From NCBI GenBank assembly GCA_008694505.1, contig VZDJ01007747.1, positions 5,421,390 to 5,485,389 on the forward strand: DNA of 64,000 nt, in the 5' to 3' direction. The notes under the pieces are model-generated. The model searched no databases and was not told where the DNA came from. It saw nothing but the letters and a program-made list of their open reading frames with translations. The translations under genes and the position numbers were made by a program. The DNA is from Cyanoderma ruficeps (lineage: Eukaryota > Chordata > Aves > Passeriformes > Timaliidae). Positions 63,601 to 64,000 of this stretch are shown piece by piece (the stretch's first letter is position 1; each line of letters opens with the position of its first letter).

Positions 63601-64000
63601 TTTATTCTTTATGAAGTGGACATAATTCCATTAAATCAGTCTGAATGTCTTCTTTTTCCTGTACACAAATAAAATAACTGAACAAAGCTGTTTATCATTT
63701 GCTCATTACCTGTAGCAATTCTTTTAAACCTGGAGCACTTTTTCACTTAGTCCAACTTCATAGAAAAATAACATTTATAATTAAAAATGTTGCTATAGGG
63801 TGAAACATACATTGGTTGGGTTGATGTTACAAGAAGAAAGGGAAGTTTCATTCTGTTTTCTGGAAGGCTAAAAATCACAGACCTTATCTCAGACTTTGCT
63901 GGTACAGTTCAGAGAATTCTGCTGAGCCAAAATTTGTGGCTGTAATTAGTTTCAGGCTTATGATCTATAAAAATGAATTTGAATAATTTCCTCTGAAATA

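Larger units (their letters stand above)
48353..64000. other. Gene desert to window end, no gene seen
   Basis: Roughly 15.6 kb of AT-rich DNA. No exon of NPY2R (the next gene downstream of RBM46 in mammals) is recognisable, and no single-exon receptor-length frame exists. AT-rich, homeodomain-site-like stretches such as 59860-60240 could be conserved regulatory sequence, but this cannot be judged without alignment. Confidence 0.5.

Noticed and set aside
1..64000. LRAT or NPY2R coding sequence
   Set aside because: No frame carries the LRAT NCEHF motif or a seven-helix receptor of about 380 codons. Both expected neighbours must lie outside the window.
1..64000. CRISPR arrays, bacterial-type operons, tRNA or rRNA genes
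   Set aside because: No regularly spaced direct repeats, no clustered same-strand genes, and no cloverleaf or rRNA-like sequence noticed. The window is vertebrate nuclear DNA.

Overview
The window looks like avian nuclear DNA. It is AT-rich and exon-poor. It carries several old CR1 LINE 3' ends, one of which ends in the ATTCTATGA-type tail typical of bird CR1. Its single recognisable gene has vertebrate intron/exon structure. No bacterial, viral or organellar gene organisation is visible.

One protein-coding gene can be supported: RBM46 on the + strand, a germ-cell RNA-binding protein with three RRMs and a C-terminal DND1-type double-stranded-RNA-binding domain. A CpG island at about 10.32-11.08 kb, with two inverted CCAAT boxes and GC boxes, is the likely promoter and untranslated first exon. 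Coding exons lie at 12934-13086, 15880-16347 and 17546-18328. They encode residues 1-467, which correspond almost one-to-one with human RBM46 as I remember it.

The 3' end of the gene is the most interesting part. The terminal exon expected from mammals is present at about 24478-24686 but looks decayed. It has an in-frame TAG, a one-base frameshift, a lost acceptor and a lost stop. Upstream of it are two phase-compatible exon candidates (22367-22426 and from 23799) with good splice signals. They would give a short different C-terminus and a predicted protein of 495 residues. A tandem donor four bases downstream would give a longer alternative tail.

The other regions are as follows. 1-10.3 kb is non-coding upstream DNA with two CR1 fragments and a CpG-enriched segment (5209-5500) just after one of them. 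24.7-64 kb is a gene desert with two more CR1 pieces, a possible LTR-like repeat at 48.2 kb, simple repeats and several inverted repeats. The clearest inverted repeat is a near-perfect 31-bp-stem hairpin at 41709-41776. In mammals LRAT and NPY2R flank RBM46, and neither is recognisable here. Four single N bases sit in or beside low-complexity runs, which suggests consensus uncertainty rather than biology.
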